A stretch of 64,000 nucleotides of DNA from Thermomicrobium roseum DSM 5159 (GTDB lineage: Bacteria; Chloroflexota; Chloroflexia; Thermomicrobiales; Thermomicrobiaceae): positions 1,178,001 through 1,242,000 of the forward strand of contig NC_011959.1 of NCBI RefSeq assembly GCF_000021685.1. Direction: 5' to 3'. The position numbers were made by a program, and so were the translations under genes. The notes under the pieces were generated by a model. That model saw only the letters and a list, made by a program, of their open reading frames with translations, ran no database searches and had not been told where the DNA came from. This document shows, in pieces, positions 60,223-64,000 of this stretch. Position 1 is the first letter of the stretch. Every line of letters begins with the position of its first letter.

Positions 60223-61182
60223 TCACTCGTACTTGATCCGCGGATCGAGTACCCCGTACAAAATATCGGCGATCAGGTTGAACAAGACGACCAGCGCGGA
60301 GAAGATGATCGTGATCGCCATGATCACCGGTGTGTCGTTGTCGCGGATCGCGCTGATCAGGAGCGAGCCCATACCGGGAACGCGGAAGATCTGCTCCGTG
60401 ATGACCGCTCCGGTGAAGATGCCGGGAATGCTCAACGCAACGATCGTGACTACGGGAATCAGCGCATTGCGCATCGCGTGCCGCATGATCACGACACGTT
60501 CGCTCAACCCCTTGGCACGCGCCGTGCGCACGTAGTCCTGATGGATCGTCTCGAGCATGGCCGCTCGGGTGTACCGCGTCAGTGCCGCAGTTTCGAACAG
60601 TCCCAGCACCGCAATCGGCATCAATGCCTGCTTGATCTTCATCCATAAGCCAGCCAGACCCTCGACCTCGATAGTCGTGCGGTAGATCATCGGTAACCAA
60701 CCTAGTTTCACGCTGAAGACGAGAATGAACAAGATACCGGTCACGAAGGTGGGAAGCGAAAAGCCAATGAATGCTAACGTCGTCGCGATATTGTCGAAGA
60801 TCGAGTACTGTCGGACCGCCGAGAGCACCCCGACTGGTATCGCGATGAGGACCGACACCAGGTAGGCCGTGCCGATCACGTAGAGCGTGGTCGGCAGACG
60901 CTGGCGAATGAGATCGCTCACCGGCGACTTGGAGCGGAAGGAGTATCCGAAGTCGCCGCGCAGCATTGACGACGCCCATTTGACGTAGCGAACCGGAATC
61001 GGGTCGTCCAAACCCATGCTCTGCCGGATCCGTTGGCGCACCTCGGGTGGTACCGCAGGATTCATCGCTAACTCGGACAGCGGGTCGCCCGGTGCCAGGG
61101 CCAGAATCGTGAAGATGACGATGCTGATCGCGACGAGGGTCGGAATCGAGATCAAGATCCGCCGGATCAGATACTGCGTCAT
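60223..61182 (-). CDS. Oligopeptide/dipeptide ABC transporter permease (OppB/DppB type)
   Basis: A 319-residue permease: MTQYLIRRILISIPTLVAIS is the usual OppB start, with GLDDPIPVRYVKW, six helices and the EAA loop VRTARAKGLSERVVIMRHAM. GTGAGGAGC precedes the ATG. An intrinsic terminator lies between it and the binding-protein gene. Confidence 0.94.
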   Translation of the reverse strand: MTQYLIRRILISIPTLVAISIVIFTILALAPGDPLSELAMNPAVPPEVRQRIRQSMGLDDPIPVRYVKWASSMLRGDFGYSFRSKSPVSDLIRQRLPTTLYVIGTAYLVSVLIAIPVGVLSAVRQYSIFDNIATTLAFIGFSLPTFVTGILFILVFSVKLGWLPMIYRTTIEVEGLAGLWMKIKQALMPIAVLGLFETAALTRYTRAAMLETIHQDYVRTARAKGLSERVVIMRHAMRNALIPVVTIVALSIPGIFTGAVITEQIFRVPGMGSLLISAIRDNDTPVIMAITIIFSALVVLFNLIADILYGVLDPRIKYE

Positions 61183-61207
61183 CCTGCGCTCCTCACCCCT
61201 GTTAGAG

Positions 61208-61240
61208 AAAAAGGGGACGGGGCGCGCTCACCCCGTCCCC
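61208..61240 (-). terminator. Intrinsic terminator/attenuator between SBP and permease genes
   Basis: Minus strand GGGGACGGGG and CCCCGTCCCC (61240-61231 with 61222-61213) form a perfect 10-bp stem with an 8-base loop, directly followed by TTTTT (61212-61208). It stands 11 bases after the binding-protein stop, so most transcripts would end there, leaving a minority for the permeases and thrC-thrB. Confidence 0.85.
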
Positions 61241-61250
61241 ACCACCCGCG

Positions 61251-63128
61251 CTAGCTCGACCGTCGCCAGTTCGCGATGTTCCAGGTCTCGTCGGTCCAGC
61301 GGGAGAGTTCGAGGCCGGTCAAATCCTTCTTTCGACCGCTCACGCTGTTTCGGTGCACCAGCGGAATGACTACCACGTTGTTCACGACCAGATCGTTCAT
61401 CTTGATGAACAGCTCTTCCTGTTTCTTCGGATCGAGCTCGACCAGCGCTTGCTCGTACAACTTATCGTACTCCTCGTTCTGCCAGCGCTCATAGTTGTTG
61501 CCGGACCAATTGTTGGCCTTCTGCGCGATGTTGTCGGGTTTGCCATACCACGAAACCATGTAATCGATCGGATAGGTCGACGACGGTCCGTTCGTGAACA
61601 TCTCCAAATCAGCATAGAAGTGCGCTGCCGTATCGGGATTGCCCGGATCGGACGAGAAGAAGACTGACGCCTCGATCGACTTCAGCTCGACTTTGATGCC
61701 GAGTTTCTCGAAGGCGCTCTTGATGATCTCCTGCGTCTTCTGGCGGACCGGATTGATCGTCGTTTGGTAGACGACCTCCATCCGCACTCCGTCCTTCTGC
61801 CGGACACCATCCGGGCCCTTGGTCCAGCCGGCCTCGTCGAGCAACTTGGCCGCGGCATCCAGGTCGAACTTCCAGGAGGTGTTCTTGGAGACGAAGCGCT
61901 CGGGCGCCACCAGGATGTTCGAAGTGGCTTTCCCAGCTCGCCCATACAGCGTGTTGGCGATGACGTCGCGCTGGCAGGCCAGCGCATAGGCCTGCCGCAC
62001 ACGCAGATCAGATTGCCAGGGATGCGGCACGCCCAGCTTCGAGCGCTCGCCATCGACCTCCTTGCGCGGATCGGTCATGTTCACCAGGATCCGCTCGACA
62101 TAGACGCCCTCGATGACCTCGACGACACCGACACCCGCCTTTTCCAACTGGTCGAGCACCTGCGCCTCGACCTGCAGGTTCCAGGCGTAGTCGACTTCAC
62201 CGGTCTGCAGCACGGCCCGTGCCGCCGTGGTCGCGTCACCGCCACCCTTGAACTCGACCTGTGCGAAGTACGGTTTGTCTGGCTCGCGATAGTTCTCGTT
62301 CATTTCGTAGACGACGACATCACCCGGCTTGAACTCTTTGACTTTGTAGGGACCCGTTCCGATGGGATTCAAGTTGAACGGTGCCGTACGGGCCTTCTCG
62401 CCGACATAGTCCTTGAGGATGTGTTGTGGCAGGATCCTCCCGTACGGCCCGACGAAGACGTTCATCCACGCCGGATTCGGGTCCTTGAAGCGGATGACGA
62501 CCGTATGATCATCCGGCGTTTCGATCGACTCGATCACTGTGTAGTTCGCGATCGTCGTCGCTGTCGTCTTCTCGTCGATGACATACTCATAGGTAAACTT
62601 CACGTCCTTGGACGTGAACGGCTGGCCGTCCGACCACTTGACATCCTTCTTGAGCTTCCAGGTAACCGTTTTCGCGTCCTTGCTCACTCCACCGTTCTCG
62701 ACCGAGGGGATTTCTGCTGCCAAAACCGGTACGAGTTCACCTTTGTCGTTGATGTCGGCCAGTGGCTCGAGCACCAGTCGCGAGGCATTGAAGTCTTTGG
62801 ATCCCTGCGCCAAGTGCGGATTCAGGATCGTCGGCGCCTGCCACCAGAGCAGCTTCACCAGGCCACCTTGCCCACGCTTCGCAGCTGGGGCCGGGGTCGG
62901 ACTCGCTGCCGCCGCGGGTGTCGGGCTCGCCGCTGGAGCTGGTGTCGCCGCAGCGGGCGTCTGTGCTGCGGGCGCTGGTGTCGGTGTCGCTTCCTGGCGC
63001 GCGCACGCCGCGAGTAGGCTCGCGATCACCGGCGCACTCGCACCCAACGCAGCCGCGCGTTTGAGCACGTCACGCCGGCTGAGCTGTCCTGAGCGTGCTG
63101 CCGCTTCGAGTTCCCGCAATGTCTCCAT
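61251..63128 (-). CDS. Peptide ABC transporter substrate-binding lipoprotein (SBP family 5)
   Basis: A 625-residue extracytoplasmic binding protein. The signal has a twin-arginine pair (SRRDVLKRAAALGASAPVIA) and a lipobox LAAC with Cys42, so a Tat-exported lipoprotein is likely. An Ala/Pro/Thr-rich linker spans roughly 43-85. The SBP_bac_5 domain follows (LLWWQAPTILNPHLAQGSKD, WSDGQPFTSKDVKFTYEYVI, GTGPYKVKEFKPGD, SDLRVRQAYALACQRDVIA). GAGGAGG precedes ATG 63128. A peptide substrate is inferred from family only. Confidence 0.93.
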   Translation of the reverse strand: METLRELEAAARSGQLSRRDVLKRAAALGASAPVIASLLAACARQEATPTPAPAAQTPAAATPAPAASPTPAAAASPTPAPAAKRGQGGLVKLLWWQAPTILNPHLAQGSKDFNASRLVLEPLADINDKGELVPVLAAEIPSVENGGVSKDAKTVTWKLKKDVKWSDGQPFTSKDVKFTYEYVIDEKTTATTIANYTVIESIETPDDHTVVIRFKDPNPAWMNVFVGPYGRILPQHILKDYVGEKARTAPFNLNPIGTGPYKVKEFKPGDVVVYEMNENYREPDKPYFAQVEFKGGGDATTAARAVLQTGEVDYAWNLQVEAQVLDQLEKAGVGVVEVIEGVYVERILVNMTDPRKEVDGERSKLGVPHPWQSDLRVRQAYALACQRDVIANTLYGRAGKATSNILVAPERFVSKNTSWKFDLDAAAKLLDEAGWTKGPDGVRQKDGVRMEVVYQTTINPVRQKTQEIIKSAFEKLGIKVELKSIEASVFFSSDPGNPDTAAHFYADLEMFTNGPSSTYPIDYMVSWYGKPDNIAQKANNWSGNNYERWQNEEYDKLYEQALVELDPKKQEELFIKMNDLVVNNVVVIPLVHRNSVSGRKKDLTGLELSRWTDETWNIANWRRSS

Positions 63129-63259
63129 CGTTTCACCCTCCTCACGCTTCACTCCACCATCGCCAGACCCTGCGAACCGACTCACCATTCGTCTCACCTC
63201 CTCCATATCGACGAACGATTCGGCTGCGCGACCGCCGTCCGACATCCGCGAACGGCGCC

Positions 63260-63288
63260 ATTCTATGTCGCATCACTGACGATGTCAA
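63260..63288 (-). promoter_or_regulatory. Near-consensus promoter of the peptide transporter operon
   Basis: Minus strand TTGACA (63288-63283, perfect -35), a 17-base spacer and TAGAAT (63265-63260). The start of transcription would be near 63253, leaving a leader of about 125 bases before the binding-protein ATG. Confidence 0.75.
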
Positions 63289-63509
63289 TCGTGCGTGACT
63301 CCGTCGGCACCGCTCGCCACTCGAAGCAGGATGACGCTGCGCCGCTCGCAACCGGTCGCTCCTGAGCACAGCCCCTTGCGGCACCGATCGCTCCGCACCA
63401 AGTCGACGACGAGAACCGCTTCATCGACCAGTATCGCCGCCACCCCGCTTTGGTGCAAGGCGGTGCGTCGCGAACTGCCGGGGATCGGGGTGAGAGTCAC
63501 TGTACCCAT
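63285..63509 (-). CDS. Possible small hypothetical protein
   Basis: A 74-residue frame (MGTVTLTPIPGSSRRTALHQ start) with G/C-rich third positions and a plausible strand/helix pattern (GVAAILVDEAVLVVDLV). It contains three Cys in CRKGLCSGATGC. GGAGGG lies about 13 bases before the ATG, or 7 before an in-frame TTG. Its stop falls inside the TTGACA box of the transporter promoter. No family was recognised, so it may be chance. Confidence 0.35.
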   Translation of the reverse strand: MGTVTLTPIPGSSRRTALHQSGVAAILVDEAVLVVDLVRSDRCRKGLCSGATGCERRSVILLRVASGADGVTHD

Positions 63510-63733
63510 CGTCAAAACAGTCCCTCCAGCTCGCATCCCTCGTTCTCTGTTCCTCCCCTCCAAAACGGCAGCGCATCACTCTGCCTTTGGGAAGCGTTGA
63601 CGTGTCGACACACGTCGCACGCTGCAGCGACGATCACTGCGAACCTCGCTCCATGAGCATCCGACCAGCGAAGTCGTTGGGAACAGCGCACGCTGCTTCC
63701 AGACACTCGCGAGGTATTCCCCTCTGCGCATGC
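63510..63733. other. Intergenic, before the partial gene at the window end
   Basis: About 220 bases. No hairpin, promoter or RNA gene was recognised with confidence. Short frames here show no ribosome site. Confidence 0.4.
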
Positions 63734-64000
63734 TCAGCCGAGGCAGCGCCACAGCGCTTCGGCTACGCGAAACGGATCGCTCGCCACCACGCTGGCTGCA
63801 TAGAGCTCCATCGCCCCAAAATCGGACGTCCGCGAAAGCGGATCACCCCGGTCGACGACCCGGACGACCACTGGCATATCCGACCAGTCCTCGGCAGTCG
63901 GGACCAGCGGCGGCAGCCACGCGACGAGGTTGAAGGATGTCACGTTGAGGTCGTCGACGAGGCAACGCACGACCCGATTCATGACTCGGGCGAGATCATC
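63734..64000 (-). CDS. C-terminal part of an unidentified protein, truncated by window end
   Basis: The frame is open to the window edge, so at least 88 C-terminal residues are seen (DDLARVMNRVVRCLVDDLNV onwards, then FNLVAWLPPL, VVRVVDRGDPLSRTSDFGAM and ASDPFRVAEALW). The pattern of paired strands and a final helix, with no His triad in view, faintly resembles the end of HIT/GalT-type nucleotidyltransferases, but I cannot name it. An internal ATG at 63982 is not taken as the start because coding continues upstream of it. Confidence 0.6.
   Translation of the reverse strand, partial: DDLARVMNRVVRCLVDDLNVTSFNLVAWLPPLVPTAEDWSDMPVVVRVVDRGDPLSRTSDFGAMELYAASVVASDPFRVAEALWRCLG

Overview
The window looks like chromosomal DNA of a GC-rich bacterium of the Thermomicrobia type (phylum Chloroflexota, Thermomicrobium/Sphaerobacter-like). 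This is inferred from the strong G/C third-position bias, a Cys-type CcmE in a complete System I cytochrome c pathway, an aerobic CO-dehydrogenase-type (form II) gene island, a T-box in front of leuS, and the general style of the proteins. No rRNA, CRISPR array, insertion sequence or phage gene was seen. The DNA is gene-dense, with many 1-4 bp overlaps and purine-rich Shine-Dalgarno sites.

Layout. 0-15.5 kb is mostly housekeeping: tRNA-Cys (cut by the window edge), adenine deaminase, a MerR regulator divergent from a BtpA-family gene, RecJ, a DtxR-family metalloregulator, a metallophosphoesterase plus DUF1786 pair, a polyprenyl diphosphate synthase, a membrane Zn-protease, a ClbS/DinB-like protein and the classic tig-clpP-clpX cluster. 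15.5-27.1 kb is a plus-strand molybdenum-hydroxylase island. A near-consensus promoter precedes coxG-coxS-coxL-coxM. A hairpin and a second promoter then precede coxD-coxE, two XdhC-type genes, a MocA-like nucleotidyltransferase, a Nudix hydrolase and a second, orphan large subunit. Both large subunits carry AYRGAGR (form II), so CO as substrate is not proven.

27.3-45.8 kb is one long minus-strand run: recX, an MBL-fold protein, pyrG, the complete ATP synthase operon (atpI-B-E-F-H-A-G-D-C), murA, a TlpA/CcmG-type thioredoxin, a CopD-like membrane protein and the cytochrome c maturation genes ccmE-F-H-I-A-B-C-D. Respiration-related maturation, ATP synthesis and the redox enzymes of the cox island are therefore neighbours.

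45.8-64 kb holds a DUF218 protein, leuS under a T-box leader with a leucine CUC specifier, tRNA-Ala, rimO (overlapping tail-to-tail with an LpxL/PatA-like acyltransferase), a CDP-alcohol phosphatidyltransferase, a PH-like membrane protein, a PpiC foldase with Thr/Pro-rich linkers, and the rpsF-ssb-rpsR operon. A small membrane protein with a structured leader follows. The last block is an oligopeptide ABC transporter (SBP, then an intrinsic terminator acting as attenuator, then two permeases) running directly into thrC-thrB. The window ends inside an unidentified gene.

Most promising for follow-up: the composite form II molybdo-hydroxylase island with an orphan second large subunit, the CcmE CxxxF variant, the possible phospho-diol/inositol lipid cluster at 51-53.6 kb, the leuS T-box without a U-tract terminator, and the Shine-Dalgarno-sequestering leader at 56.75-56.8 kb.
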